DNA of 64,000 nucleotides from JBGRPZ01 sp041725955 (GCA_041725955.1 JBGRQE010000005.1:1-64000); one strand, 5' to 3'. Counted from the first letter of the stretch, positions 35,316 to 45,468 are shown. The notes: generated by a model not told the origin, from the sequence alone. Numbers and translations: made by a program.

Positions 35316-36578
35316 ATGAGTGATAAACTGACAGTCGATATCAGATCTGAAATCGGACAACTTGAAGGGGTTATTTTGCACAAGCCAGGCAAAGAGGTAG
35401 AAAATATGACTCCAGAGAACGCCAGCAGAGCGCTATATGATGATATCTTGAACTTGTCTGTTGCATCAAAAGAATATAGTGAATTTGAAGGTGTTTTAAA
35501 TAAGGCTACACGCACCTTTCAGTTAAAAGATCTTTTGATTGACATTCTTCAAGATGAGAAAATCAAAGAAAACTTAGTAGCAAAAATTTGTCAGCTTGAC
35601 GCAAAAAACGATATTCAATCTTTCGTCTTAAGCCAGTCTAACGAGGAAGTTGCAAGAATGATCCTTGAAGGAGTGGAAATGAAAAAAGACAACTTAAGTC
35701 GTTTTTTAGATAATGACAGATATTCATTAGAGCCACTTCCAAACTTTTTCTTTACAAGAGATGCATCAGCATCTTGGCTAGACAAAGTTTTGATTTGCAA
35801 TATGGCAAGCCAGGTAAGAGCCAGAGAAACTCTGGTAATGGAAGCTATTTTCGACTACCATCCTCTAATTGAAACAAAAAGCATCAACCCATGTAAAAGA
35901 TTCGACACAAAAGGATTGGCAACAATCGAAGGTGGCGACTTTTTAATTGCAAGAGAAGATGTACTTTTAATTGGTACCGGACCAAGAACCAGTTCTCAGG
36001 GAATTGATTCTGTTATTGAGTATTTGAAAGCTCATAAGATGGACATGACTATTATTGCACAGCAATTGCCATCAAAACCAGAATCATTTATTCATCTAGA
36101 TATGGTGTTTACTTTCTTGGACAAAAACAAATGTATGGTTTACGAACCACTCATTATGAACAATCCAAGATTCCAAACCATCGAAATCAAAGTTCAGGGC
36201 GGAAAGGTAACAAGCATCAGAGAAATTAAAAACATTCTTGAAGGTCTTAAGCCTCTTGGCATTGACCTTGAACCTGTTTTTTGCGGTGGAAACGGCGATT
36301 CTTATTTCAAAGAAAGAGAGCAATGGCAAAGTGGTGCTAACTTCTTCGCTATGGCCCCTGGAAAGGTAATAGGATATGGCAGAAACATTCATACTATCGA
36401 AGAAATGAACAAGCATGGATTTGAGGTATTAAGTGCTTCTGACATCGTTTCTGAAAAAATAAGCATGGACGATTACAAACGTTTTGTTGTTACATTCGAT
36501 GGTGCAGAACTATCACGTGGTGGTGGTGGTGCCAGATGTATGACTATGCCATTAAGAAGAAAATCGGTAAACTGGTAA
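35316..36578 (+). CDS. arcA: Arginine deiminase
   Basis: The enzyme hydrolyses arginine to citrulline and ammonia. The 420-residue protein has the N-terminal SEIGQLEGVILHKPGKEVE, the FTRDASASWL substrate segment, EGGDFLIA, HLDMVFTFLD with the catalytic His, and nucleophile Cys408 in GGGGARCMTMPLRR. All active-site blocks of bacterial ADI are present. The other arc genes (carbamoyltransferase, carbamate kinase, antiporter) are not adjacent, so ATP generation through this route would depend on genes elsewhere. It may serve acid tolerance or nitrogen supply. Confidence 0.96.
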   Translation: MSDKLTVDIRSEIGQLEGVILHKPGKEVENMTPENASRALYDDILNLSVASKEYSEFEGVLNKATRTFQLKDLLIDILQDEKIKENLVAKICQLDAKNDIQSFVLSQSNEEVARMILEGVEMKKDNLSRFLDNDRYSLEPLPNFFFTRDASASWLDKVLICNMASQVRARETLVMEAIFDYHPLIETKSINPCKRFDTKGLATIEGGDFLIAREDVLLIGTGPRTSSQGIDSVIEYLKAHKMDMTIIAQQLPSKPESFIHLDMVFTFLDKNKCMVYEPLIMNNPRFQTIEIKVQGGKVTSIREIKNILEGLKPLGIDLEPVFCGGNGDSYFKEREQWQSGANFFAMAPGKVIGYGRNIHTIEEMNKHGFEVLSASDIVSEKISMDDYKRFVVTFDGAELSRGGGGARCMTMPLRRKSVNW

Positions 36579-36589
36579 TTTAAAATACA

Positions 36590-36625
36590 AAAAAGTAAGT
36601 GGTAAATCATCCGCTTACTTTTTTT
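36590..36625 (+). terminator. Terminator of arcA
   Basis: AAAAAGTAAGTGG (36590-36602) pairs with CCGCTTACTTTTT (36611-36623), one T-G pair, then more T. Confidence 0.85.
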
Positions 36626-36684
36626 TTTGAAACTCTATTCCTACTTTTGGTGAATCTAATTTATCTGTAATGAATCACTAAAGA

Positions 36685-38847
36685 ATGAATAACTTGAGTT
36701 TTTATTCGGGGAAGCAAGACAAGAAAGCCAATAAACCTCCAAGATACTATAGTCTTCGTGTTTACCTTTTTTCTATGCTACTTTATCTCATGCTTGTTCT
36801 TCCTTTGCTTTTAGTTCTTACTGCCAAAGAAATATCTAACTTATGGCATCAGAAAACTGAAGAATTAAAAAAAACAGGAGAGCCAACAGATACTGTCCTA
36901 ACTTTTAAGTTTGGAAACAGTCCAACAGCAATAGATAAACAAGACGAAACAACAGCCAGCAACGATATATTAGACGAAGAAAGAACTGGCTTTGACACAC
37001 AAACACCTGGAATAAACTTATCAAACAAAGACAATACAAAAGACAATTCCAACCAAGCAGATAATCAAGATGTCCTGTTAACAAAGAAAAAAACCCGAAT
37101 TAATAGTATCGACATTAGTGCAACAATTAAAACATTCATTCTAACCCTATTGGTTGGCTTCCTATTTAACCTTCCCTTTAGAATGTATTTCAGCAAAAAA
37201 AGAAAAGGGAAAAGAATTACTAAAGCCCATCATAACTTTGTTCGAAGATATATAATTCCAAGTCCGATAATAAATGCAGTAATCTTAGGTGTTGGGTTCT
37301 TAGTAATTAACACCTATAGCTTTATCGATTATTATGCAAATAACGAAAACTTCGAAAACTTTAAATACCTCAACAACTACATTTATATAAGTGTTATAGC
37401 ATCTATACTAACTGTAATGTTTGTATACTTTTGGGAAAAACACCGTATGCATATAAAGTATGTAGAGCATATCTTTACTCCAAACGAGTTAAAGAAAAAC
37501 ATTTTCCGCTATAGAATCGGGAAGATAAAAAGTCGCTTATGGATTTCCAGTATAATGACAACAATCCTTCCCCTAAGCATTGTACTCTTCTACTTATATG
37601 TTAGTGCCACAATCATCGACAAAAACAGTTTCTCTCATTACTCCCCCGAACAACTGAAAATGATTTCGGGAGAGAACATCTTTACCGATCTCGACTCATC
37701 CCTTATATACTACTCTGCTCAAGATGCATACTTAATGATATTTGGAGTTGCAGTGGGAATTATCACCTCATTTATATATATATTCTTCTTTCTGAATTGG
37801 ACTACAAAAGATATAATTATACCTGTATCAAGCTTGCTGAATCAAGTACAAAGAACTGGTCGTGGAAACCTAGATAGTTATGGAACCGTTAGAACAAATG
37901 ATGAAATCGGGGAATTAACTCAGGGGTTTAATGATATGACCGACAAGTTAAACGAGTACTTCCAAAATATAAAAAGAGTAAACGAAGCAAATTCACGATT
38001 TGTTCCAAATGAGTTCTTAAGGTTTCTGAATAAGAAAAGTATAGACGAAATTAACCTTGGCGATCAAGTACAGAAAGAGATGACTGTAATGTTCAGCGAT
38101 ATAAGAGAATTTACAAACATCTCTGAAACAATGACTCCTAAAGAGAATTTCGATTTCCTAAATAATTATCTGGGAATTATGGAACCTGTAATTCATAAAC
38201 ATCACGGATTTATAGATAAATACATAGGTGATGCAATTATGGCCCTTTTCCCCGATAATATCGACCAAGCTCTAGATACCGCTATAGAAATGAGGTATAA
38301 GCTAATCGAATTTAACACGATTCTTAAACAATATGGCAGAAAAAGCATTGACTCTGGTGTGGGTATTCACACAGGAAATCTAATGCTTGGCATTGTTGGA
38401 GGAGAAAAAAGAATGGATGGAACAGTAATCTCTGATGCTGTTAACTTATCATCAAGACTAGAAAGTTTAACTAAAGGCTATGGTGCATCTATAATTCTCT
38501 CGGAAGAAAGTGTAAATAAAATTCAAAACAGAGATAAATACTTATTACGATTTATTGACCAGGTAAAAGTAAAAGGTAAAACAAATGCAGTACGGATTTT
38601 TGAATTAATTAATGGCGAATCAAAGGAGCAATATAAATTAAAAGAAAGAACAAAAGATAAGCTTTCAAATGGAATAAAGCTCTATCATAACAGACAATTT
38701 GAAGAAGCCTTAATTGTGTTTACCGAACTTCATTCAATAAATAAGCAAGACAAAGTCTTCTCGATCTATATCAATAGATGTAAAAAATATCTAGAGTTCG
38801 GAAGTCCTGAAAAATGGGATGGTATAGAATCGTTAGATAGTAAGTAA
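36685..38847 (+). CDS. Six-TM class III adenylate cyclase with HAMP domain
   Basis: A 720-residue membrane cyclase. Predicted membrane segments lie at about 24-46, 146-168, 193-217, 231-250, 284-311 and 348-371, with a charged, low-complexity loop at 50-140. A HAMP-like region (372-430; NDEIGELTQGFNDMTDKL) leads to the cyclase domain (462-640). Metal-binding Asp472 and Asp516 and the adenine-selecting pair Lys512 and Asp584 are all present, together with Asn588 and Arg591, so ATP to cAMP is expected. A short helical, TPR-like tail (650-710) follows. The input signal is not recognisable. Monocistronic, though an HD hydrolase gene follows by 58 bases. Confidence 0.9.
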   Translation: MNNLSFYSGKQDKKANKPPRYYSLRVYLFSMLLYLMLVLPLLLVLTAKEISNLWHQKTEELKKTGEPTDTVLTFKFGNSPTAIDKQDETTASNDILDEERTGFDTQTPGINLSNKDNTKDNSNQADNQDVLLTKKKTRINSIDISATIKTFILTLLVGFLFNLPFRMYFSKKRKGKRITKAHHNFVRRYIIPSPIINAVILGVGFLVINTYSFIDYYANNENFENFKYLNNYIYISVIASILTVMFVYFWEKHRMHIKYVEHIFTPNELKKNIFRYRIGKIKSRLWISSIMTTILPLSIVLFYLYVSATIIDKNSFSHYSPEQLKMISGENIFTDLDSSLIYYSAQDAYLMIFGVAVGIITSFIYIFFFLNWTTKDIIIPVSSLLNQVQRTGRGNLDSYGTVRTNDEIGELTQGFNDMTDKLNEYFQNIKRVNEANSRFVPNEFLRFLNKKSIDEINLGDQVQKEMTVMFSDIREFTNISETMTPKENFDFLNNYLGIMEPVIHKHHGFIDKYIGDAIMALFPDNIDQALDTAIEMRYKLIEFNTILKQYGRKSIDSGVGIHTGNLMLGIVGGEKRMDGTVISDAVNLSSRLESLTKGYGASIILSEESVNKIQNRDKYLLRFIDQVKVKGKTNAVRIFELINGESKEQYKLKERTKDKLSNGIKLYHNRQFEEALIVFTELHSINKQDKVFSIYINRCKKYLEFGSPEKWDGIESLDSK

Positions 38848-38905
38848 GCTGACTTACAATAAAAAATGTTTTATTTTTTTTATTTTCGCAGAATAAACCA
38901 CTGAT

Positions 38906-39496
38906 ATGAATTATAAAGGGGCATATAAAATTATAGTACCACGCTTAATTAAGGATCTTAATCCGAGTCTTCACTACCATAATATCAACCATACTATAGA
39001 TGTAATCGATTCTACAGTTAGAATTGCTAAATCTAAAGATTTCTCTCCAAAAGAAATCCTTCTTATGAAGACTGCAGCATTATTTCATGACACAGGTATG
39101 CTTAATACATATGCCGGACATGAAGAAGCGTCTATAGAAATAGCAAAAGAAATTTTACCTACTTTTGGCTATAGTGAAAATGACATTTCTTTTATCAGTG
39201 GTATGATCCTCTCAACAAAACTGCCCCAGAGTGCAAAGACAATTGAGCAAAGAATAATTTGTGATGCCGATTTAGATTATCTTGGGAGAAATGATTACTT
39301 TATGATATCACACCAACTAAGATATGAATGGGAATTATTAGGACTAAGAAAGATATCCCTAAAAGATTGGTACCAATTTCAAATAAACTTCTTGGAAGGA
39401 CACTCCTTCTACACCAAAACAGCTCAAGAGCTCAGAAATGAGGGAAAAGAAAAGAACTTAAAAGAAATAAAAAGTCTTTTCTCTCAAATGAAATAA
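38906..39496 (+). CDS. HD-domain phosphohydrolase
   Basis: A 196-residue HD-superfamily protein. The metal ligands appear as HYHNINHTIDV (first His region), the diagnostic HDTG in ALFHDTGML, and a distal Asp in ICDADLDYLG. The arrangement resembles small HD hydrolases that act on nucleotides, including cyclic nucleotides or (p)ppGpp. Its place directly after an adenylate cyclase invites a role in nucleotide signalling, but that is inference. A box TATTTTCG at 38881-38888 may be a promoter of its own. Confidence 0.85.
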   Translation: MNYKGAYKIIVPRLIKDLNPSLHYHNINHTIDVIDSTVRIAKSKDFSPKEILLMKTAALFHDTGMLNTYAGHEEASIEIAKEILPTFGYSENDISFISGMILSTKLPQSAKTIEQRIICDADLDYLGRNDYFMISHQLRYEWELLGLRKISLKDWYQFQINFLEGHSFYTKTAQELRNEGKEKNLKEIKSLFSQMK

Positions 39497-39529
39497 ACAA
39501 TATTGTAACAATCATACAAATTATCGTCC

Positions 39530-40366
39530 ATGGAAACAATTAACAACAAGGTACTACTTGTTCCTACCGATTTTTCGGAAGTAGGTAACAATGCAGTGAA
39601 AATGGGGGCTGAAACAGCAGAAGAACTTGGTTATAAATTGATTCTGCTTCATATTATCGATAAGAATACAAAGGCTGATCTTAAAAAAGAAAACCTATCT
39701 GACGATGCTGTAACTGAAAAGTTAAATAATATTGCTGCTAAATTAAAGAATGATCATAATATTGAAGTAGAAACTATTGCCAAAGAAGGTAATATTTTTA
39801 GCACTATTTCTGAAATTGCAGATCAAACTAAAGCTGGCTTAATTTATATTGGAACACACGGAAAAGTAGGTATGCAAAAACTTACTGGTAGCTTCATTAT
39901 TAAAGTTATTGAAAGTGCACACGTTCCAGTAATTACTGTTCAGAAAAGAGAAATTAATAAGGGAGTCAACAATATGGTTCTTCCTATTACTTCAGATGCA
40001 GGTCCGTGGGAAAAAACAAAATGGGCTGCTTTTGTTGCAAAAAAATTCAATGCTAAGATACATATCTACCATTCAGATAGCGAAGCAATAGATGATGCTC
40101 TTACTTTAATTACCAATCACTTCAAAGCAAACGAAGTAGAATACAGCACAATTAAAGCAGAATCAGGTAATTTCACAAAGAACGTGATTGACTACGCAAC
40201 ATCAATCAACAGTGAGATGATTATGATAATGACTAATCCAGATAAAGGTGTTAAATCATTTATTATGGGAAGTTATGATGAGGAAATCATCCTAAATCAA
40301 TCTCAAATTCCTGTAATGTGTATAAACCCAAGAGACTTCAACTGGAAAAAAATTATTCCTCATTAA
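39530..40366 (+). CDS. Universal stress protein, two Usp domains
   Basis: Two tandem UspA folds in 278 residues. Domain 1 (about 5-140) is complete, with VLLVPTDFSEVGNNAV and the nucleotide-binding GTHGKVGMQKLTGSFIIKVIESAHVPVI. Domain 2 (about 148-270) is more diverged (IMTNPDKGVKSFIMGSYDEEIILNQSQIPVM). The first domain keeps the G-x2-G-x9-G(S/T)-like loop of ATP-binding Usps. It is probably a cytosolic stress or energy-sensing protein. A second paralogue follows after a terminator. Confidence 0.9.
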   Translation: METINNKVLLVPTDFSEVGNNAVKMGAETAEELGYKLILLHIIDKNTKADLKKENLSDDAVTEKLNNIAAKLKNDHNIEVETIAKEGNIFSTISEIADQTKAGLIYIGTHGKVGMQKLTGSFIIKVIESAHVPVITVQKREINKGVNNMVLPITSDAGPWEKTKWAAFVAKKFNAKIHIYHSDSEAIDDALTLITNHFKANEVEYSTIKAESGNFTKNVIDYATSINSEMIMIMTNPDKGVKSFIMGSYDEEIILNQSQIPVMCINPRDFNWKKIIPH

Positions 40367-40378
40367 TATTTTCCAGTC

Positions 40379-40420
40379 AAAAGTTTAAAAGCTGCATTAC
40401 CAGCTTTTAAACTTTTTTTT
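40379..40420 (+). terminator. Terminator after the first Usp gene
   Basis: A 16-bp perfect stem (40379-40394 with 40401-40416, AAAGTTTAAAAGCTG and complement) followed by T residues. Confidence 0.87.
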
Positions 40421-40516
40421 CTACAAAATGTTTCCTTAGAAATCTTCCTTCCTGCTCTATTCTTATGCCGAAATTTCTGCAGGACCTTATTATAACCTAA
40501 ACCCTAACTTCCAACT

Positions 40517-41383
40517 ATGAAAGAGAAATTCGAAAACAAAATCATTGTACCCATAGATTTTAGCGACCATTGCAGGCATTCTATATTTCATGCAATGTAC
40601 ACTGCCAAACAACTCAAATCAGAAGTAATCCTTATACATGTGATTAATCACCAAAGAAAAGTTCGCATGCAAAAGGAGAATATTTCCATTAAAGATCTGG
40701 AAGAAAAATTCAAAACTATTCAGGATAAGTATTCTCAGGAAAAAGATATAAATATATCATTCTTGATTCGAGAGGGTAATCTTTTTGAAGTAATTACCAC
40801 TGAAGCTTTAGAACAAAAAGCATATATGATGGTTCTTGCTGCCCACAAAAAAACAGGACTTAAACAATGGTTTGGAGATAATGCCCTTAAATTAGTAACA
40901 AAATCACCTATACCAACATTGGTAGTTCAGGATAGTGAAATACATGATTATGCGAAGAAAATGGTCTTCCCTATTCATAATTTTACCGAAGCAAGACAAA
41001 AAGTTCAGTGGGCAATATTATTATCTAAGGTATTCAAGCTTACTGTTCATATTCTAAGACAACATCAATCTGAAATTGATTCTAAGTACCGACTTAATAT
41101 TATTACAGAACAGATTGAAGAAGAATTTCAAAAGTATGATGTTCCATTCATCCTTGAGGAAACAGAAACAGGAAAACATTTTGCCGACTCTTTGATTGAA
41201 TATGCAGGAAAAATAAATGCAAATATGATTACAATCCTTACAAATGCAGATATTTTTTCTCCTGATTTTAATCATGTTGCCTGGGATGAAAAAATAATGT
41301 ACAACAAAGAAAATACTCCTGTTTTGATGATAAATCCTGATAAACTTGGAGAAGTTTATTATGAATATCTTACTCTATTTTAG
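40517..41383 (+). CDS. Universal stress protein, two Usp domains (paralogue)
   Basis: A 288-residue double-Usp protein with the same layout as the gene at 39530: domain 1 opens IIVPIDFSDHCRHSIFHAM and contains AAHKKTGLKQWFGDNALKLVTKSPIPTLVV; domain 2 starts near 150 (KMVFPIHNFTEARQKVQWAILLSKVFK). The nucleotide-binding glycine loop is weaker than in its neighbour (KTGLKQWFGDN), so binding may be lost. The pair probably arose by tandem duplication and later diverged. Confidence 0.88.
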   Translation: MKEKFENKIIVPIDFSDHCRHSIFHAMYTAKQLKSEVILIHVINHQRKVRMQKENISIKDLEEKFKTIQDKYSQEKDINISFLIREGNLFEVITTEALEQKAYMMVLAAHKKTGLKQWFGDNALKLVTKSPIPTLVVQDSEIHDYAKKMVFPIHNFTEARQKVQWAILLSKVFKLTVHILRQHQSEIDSKYRLNIITEQIEEEFQKYDVPFILEETETGKHFADSLIEYAGKINANMITILTNADIFSPDFNHVAWDEKIMYNKENTPVLMINPDKLGEVYYEYLTLF

Positions 41384-41420
41384 TTTTAATTACTTTTAAT
41401 AGTAAAACAAACTCATAATC

Positions 41421-41456
41421 AAGTCAGAATTTACAATATCTATTCTGGCTTTTTTT
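41421..41456 (+). terminator. Terminator after the second Usp gene
   Basis: AAGTCAGAAT (41421-41430) pairs with ATTCTGGCTT (41442-41451), one T-G pair, followed by a T-run. Confidence 0.85.
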
Positions 41457-41626
41457 GTGTCTACACATAAATTTCATTCATATTCTATTCATATAGTTTT
41501 CCGTTTCATTCCTCATATTAGCAACAATGTACAAAGCAAGTTAATGACTTTAGTTTTTTTTCAAAATGTAAGTTCAAAGACTTTGATTTTTGTATTTTCG
41601 CCAAGATAATATTGAATCAAGAAGAA

Positions 41627-43171
41627 ATGAAACAAATTAAGAAATTGTGGGATGAAAGCCCATTAAAATTAATAATTGGGATTGCTTTATTTTTTAGAAT
41701 TATTGCTGCCTTCTTTAGCAAAGGCTTTGGAATGCATGATGATCATTTTTTAATTATTGAAGCATCAAAATCATGGGTAGATGGATATGATTATAACCAT
41801 TGGCTTCCTTGGTCACCAGGAAATGTTGGCCCTGAAGGACACAGTTTCTTTTATGTAGGAATTCATTATCTTCTTTTTTCTTTTTTTAAACTCATAGGTG
41901 TTCAAAACCCTCAATTTCAAATGTTAATAATTCGCATTTTACATGCGTTCTATTCACTATTGATCGTCAGCATCTCATTTAATATAACTAAAAAGATAAG
42001 TAATTTAAAAAATGCAAGAATTGTGGGTATCTTTCTTGCTACTTACTTTATACTACCCTTTTTAAGTGTTAGAAACCTGGTTGAAGTGGTTTGCGTTCCT
42101 CTTTTACTTGCTGGTATCTCAAAGACAATCAATTTTGAAAATAAAGAGAAAAACATGCTTCCCTTAATTTGGGCAGGCTTTCTTTTTGGTTTGGCATTTT
42201 CTGTACGATTTCAAACAATTATGTTTACGGGTGGTGTTGGTTTAGCCCTATTATTTAGAAAAAAATGGAAAGAAACATTTTTTGTTGCCATAGGAACATT
42301 AGTTAGCATTGTTCTTATTCAGGGGGGAATAGATATTTTTATTTGGGGAACACCATTTACTGAATTAGGCGAATACATTAGATATAACCTTACTCATGCA
42401 CAAGATTACAATGTTGTTCCATGGTACACTTATTTGCTTCTTATAGCAGGCATACTTATTCCACCTATAAGTATCTTCTTTATTTTCGGCTTTTTTCAAA
42501 ACTGGAAGAAGAATCTGATTATATTTCTACCAACACTATTGTTCTTCTTATTCCACTCATATTTTCCAAATAAACAAGAACGTTTTATTCTGCCAGTACT
42601 TCCTTTTATAATTATACTAGGGATAATTGGATGGAATAGATTTAAAGATAATTCTAGGTTTTGGAAAAACCATATTAAACTGCACCGTGCTTGTTGGATA
42701 TTTTTTTGGATCATTAATTTAGCCTTACTTCCAGTAATAAGTGTTATGTATTCAAAAAAAGCAAGAGTAGAAACAATGACGTATTTATCTGCTTACCCAA
42801 ATATTCCGTCAATGATTATTGAAAATACTAACGAATATTCAACAAAACAAGCTCCTCGTTTCTACCTTAATCAATGGATTCCTATCTATGAAATATCGAA
42901 AAGTGCAGGTAGCAATACTGTTGAAAATGAAATAGAAAAAAGTAAAAAAGAACCTGCTTTTGTTATTTTTGAAGGTCCTGATAATTTACAGGCAAGAGTT
43001 GATAGCATAAAAAACATCCTACCTAATATTGTTCCTGACACAGTAATTAAACCCGGATTTGTAGATGAATTTTTACATTATATTAATCCGATTAATGCAA
43101 ATCAAACTTCAATTATTTACCGCAATAAAGATATCTTTCCTAAAAAAGTAAGCAATTATGAAAAGAACTGA
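41627..43171 (+). CDS. GT22-like membrane mannosyltransferase
   Basis: A polytopic GT-C glycosyltransferase of about 514 residues. The first loop after membrane segment 1 carries the acidic motif FGMHDDHFLIIEASKSW, corresponding to the HxDE/DD catalytic motif of GT22/GT39. The stretch HSYFPNKQERFILPVLPF matches the GT22 pattern of H-x-E-x-RF-x-x-P. About nine hydrophobic segments are visible. It would transfer a sugar from a polyprenyl-phosphate donor on the outer face of the inner membrane; the acceptor is unknown. The start is ATG 41627; an in-frame TTG at 41612 adds five residues. TATTTTCG at 41593 may be its -7 box. It overlaps ligA by 14 bases. Confidence 0.8.
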   Translation: MKQIKKLWDESPLKLIIGIALFFRIIAAFFSKGFGMHDDHFLIIEASKSWVDGYDYNHWLPWSPGNVGPEGHSFFYVGIHYLLFSFFKLIGVQNPQFQMLIIRILHAFYSLLIVSISFNITKKISNLKNARIVGIFLATYFILPFLSVRNLVEVVCVPLLLAGISKTINFENKEKNMLPLIWAGFLFGLAFSVRFQTIMFTGGVGLALLFRKKWKETFFVAIGTLVSIVLIQGGIDIFIWGTPFTELGEYIRYNLTHAQDYNVVPWYTYLLLIAGILIPPISIFFIFGFFQNWKKNLIIFLPTLLFFLFHSYFPNKQERFILPVLPFIIILGIIGWNRFKDNSRFWKNHIKLHRACWIFFWIINLALLPVISVMYSKKARVETMTYLSAYPNIPSMIIENTNEYSTKQAPRFYLNQWIPIYEISKSAGSNTVENEIEKSKKEPAFVIFEGPDNLQARVDSIKNILPNIVPDTVIKPGFVDEFLHYINPINANQTSIIYRNKDIFPKKVSNYEKN

Positions 43172-45191
43172 GGCAGAAAAGAAAATACATAAACTCGTAT
43201 CAGAATTAAATCACCATAATTATCTGTATTATGTAAAAAATGATCCAGATATATCTGATTATGATTTTGATCAGTTGCTAAAGGAACTCGAATCCCTGGA
43301 AAATGAATTCCCTGAACTCATACTTCCTATATCTCCTACTCAGAAAGTAGGAAAAGATATAACCAAAGAGTTTACTCAGACTAAGCATCTATACCCTATG
43401 CTTTCTCTTGACAACACATACTCTGAAGAAGAAATAGTGGAGTTTGATAATAGAGTTCAAAAAATACTAGAACGAAAAGTTGACTATGTTTGTGAACTAA
43501 AGTTTGATGGTATTTCAATAAGCATAACCTATGTAGATGGCGTTTTCACTAAAGCAGTAACCCGTGGAGATGGCGTTATTGGAGATGATGTTACTGCCAA
43601 TGTAAAAACAATTCGATCTCTGCCTCTAAAGCTTATGGGAACAAATCATCCTCATAACTTAGAAATTCGTGGAGAAATATACTATCCCCATGCAGGTTTT
43701 GAAAAACTTAATGACGAGAAACTAAAAAAAGGAGAAAAGCCTTTTGCAAATCCTAGAAATGCTGCCTCAGGAACTGTAAAAACACAAGATTCAAGTATAG
43801 TTGCCAAAAGACCTCTGGCACTGTTCTCTTACTATTTGATGAGTTCTGAAAAGAAACTCAACTCTCAATCAGAGAATCTTGAATTATTAAAAAGTTGGGG
43901 ACTTCCTGTTTCTGATAGTTCTTGTTTGTGCAAAGACATTAAAGAAATAATGGACTTTATTCATCTTTGGGATCAAAAACGAAGTATGCTCCCCTTTGAT
44001 ATTGATGGAATAGTTCTTAAGGTGAATAATGTTGAAGATCAAGAAGAATTGGGTTTCACTTCAAAATATCCGAGATGGGCAATCTCTTATAAATTTAAAG
44101 CAGAAAGAAAATCTACAGAACTTGTTTCAATTCAATATCAAGTTGGAAGAACGGGAGCTATAACTCCCGTTGCAAACTTAATGCCTGTATTCTTGGCAGG
44201 AACAACTGTTAAAAGAGCTTCATTACATAATGCAGATGTAATCAACGAACTAGATTTGCATGCACACGACCATGTCTTCATTGAAAAAGGTGGCGAGATA
44301 ATTCCTAAAATTGTTGGTGTCGATAAATCTAAGAGGGAAGAAAATTCTGCCAAAATAGAATTTACTAAAATATGCCCTGAATGTAAATCCAACCTCATAA
44401 GAAAAGAAGGAGAAGCAGCTTACTATTGTCCTAATGAAAAAGAATGTCCTCCACAAATAAAAGGAAGAATAGAACATTTTATTAGCAAAAAAGCTCTAAA
44501 TATCAACAGCTTAGGAGAAGGCAAGATCGATCTACTATTTAATAACAACCTGGTAAAAACTCCTGCAGATTTATATAAGCTAAAATACGAAGATTTAATA
44601 GGACTTGAGAAAAAAGTAGATAGTGGAAAAAAAGTAAGCTTAAAAGAAAAATCAGTCAATAACATTCTAAAAGGTGTTGAAGATTCAAAAACAATAAGTT
44701 TTGCAAAAGTACTATTCGGTCTGGGAATCCGATTTGTAGGAGAAACGGTAGCAAAAAAACTTGTGAAGCACTTCAAAACTATTGACAATATAATTACCGC
44801 TCAATATGAAGACATAATTACAGTAGATGAAATTGGCGAAAAAATAGCAAACTCATTAATTCAATGGTGCTCTGACAAGGAAAACATACTCCTTATAGAT
44901 AATCTACGTCCTTACGTACAATTTGAAGATACTACTGAACAAGAAAAAGAAAGCAACTCCCCAATAAATCAAAAAACTTTTGTTATCAGCGGTACATTCG
45001 ACTTATCTCGAGATTTGATAAAACAAAAAATCGAAGAAAATGGAGGTAAGATATCAAGTAGTATAAGTAAAAAAACAGATTATTTAGTAGCTGGAGAAAA
45101 AATTGGACCTAGCAAACTAAAAAAGGCTGAAGATTTAAAAACTAAAATTATCTCATTAGAAGCTCTTAAGGAAATTATAAAATTTGACTAA
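43158..45191 (+). CDS. ligA: NAD-dependent DNA ligase
   Basis: Essential ligase that seals nicks using NAD+. The 677-residue protein has the Ia domain (YYVKNDPDISDYDFDQLL), the adenylated Lys115 in CELKFDGIS, the nucleotidyltransferase motifs FDIDGIVLKV and WAISYKF, the OB fold (GRTGAITPVANL), the four-Cys zinc finger (CPECKS...YYCPNEKECPP), helix-hairpin-helix repeats and a C-terminal BRCT domain (from about 600; FVISGTFDLSRDLIKQKIEENGG). Complete and of normal length. The start overlaps the preceding membrane protein gene, so the two are coupled. Confidence 0.98.
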   Translation: MKRTEAEKKIHKLVSELNHHNYLYYVKNDPDISDYDFDQLLKELESLENEFPELILPISPTQKVGKDITKEFTQTKHLYPMLSLDNTYSEEEIVEFDNRVQKILERKVDYVCELKFDGISISITYVDGVFTKAVTRGDGVIGDDVTANVKTIRSLPLKLMGTNHPHNLEIRGEIYYPHAGFEKLNDEKLKKGEKPFANPRNAASGTVKTQDSSIVAKRPLALFSYYLMSSEKKLNSQSENLELLKSWGLPVSDSSCLCKDIKEIMDFIHLWDQKRSMLPFDIDGIVLKVNNVEDQEELGFTSKYPRWAISYKFKAERKSTELVSIQYQVGRTGAITPVANLMPVFLAGTTVKRASLHNADVINELDLHAHDHVFIEKGGEIIPKIVGVDKSKREENSAKIEFTKICPECKSNLIRKEGEAAYYCPNEKECPPQIKGRIEHFISKKALNINSLGEGKIDLLFNNNLVKTPADLYKLKYEDLIGLEKKVDSGKKVSLKEKSVNNILKGVEDSKTISFAKVLFGLGIRFVGETVAKKLVKHFKTIDNIITAQYEDIITVDEIGEKIANSLIQWCSDKENILLIDNLRPYVQFEDTTEQEKESNSPINQKTFVISGTFDLSRDLIKQKIEENGGKISSSISKKTDYLVAGEKIGPSKLKKAEDLKTKIISLEALKEIIKFD

Positions 45192-45196
45192 TGATA

Positions 45197-45232
45197 AGAA
45201 AGGAGTGTTTTTCTCAAAATACTCCTTTTCTC
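45197..45232 (+). terminator. Terminator of ligA
   Basis: GGAGT/ACTCC-centred stem with A and T extensions (45197-45206 with 45221-45231) followed by a T-rich stretch. Confidence 0.7.
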
Positions 45233-45468
45233 TTTTGAGATATTTATATACACGACAATTATATTTTATCAGTTCTTAAATTCCTTAATAATAAAGTTGT
45301 AAAAGAATAATTCAAGTGTACAAAAGCGGAAATAAAAACTATTACAATTAAGCGTTTCTCTCTGTATACATACTATAAACAAGCACACTCCATATAAGTA
45401 TCTTTAATATGCAATGTTACTTTACTTTTAGACCAAGGCAGGTAATGATTGTATTATACCCCAGTAGA

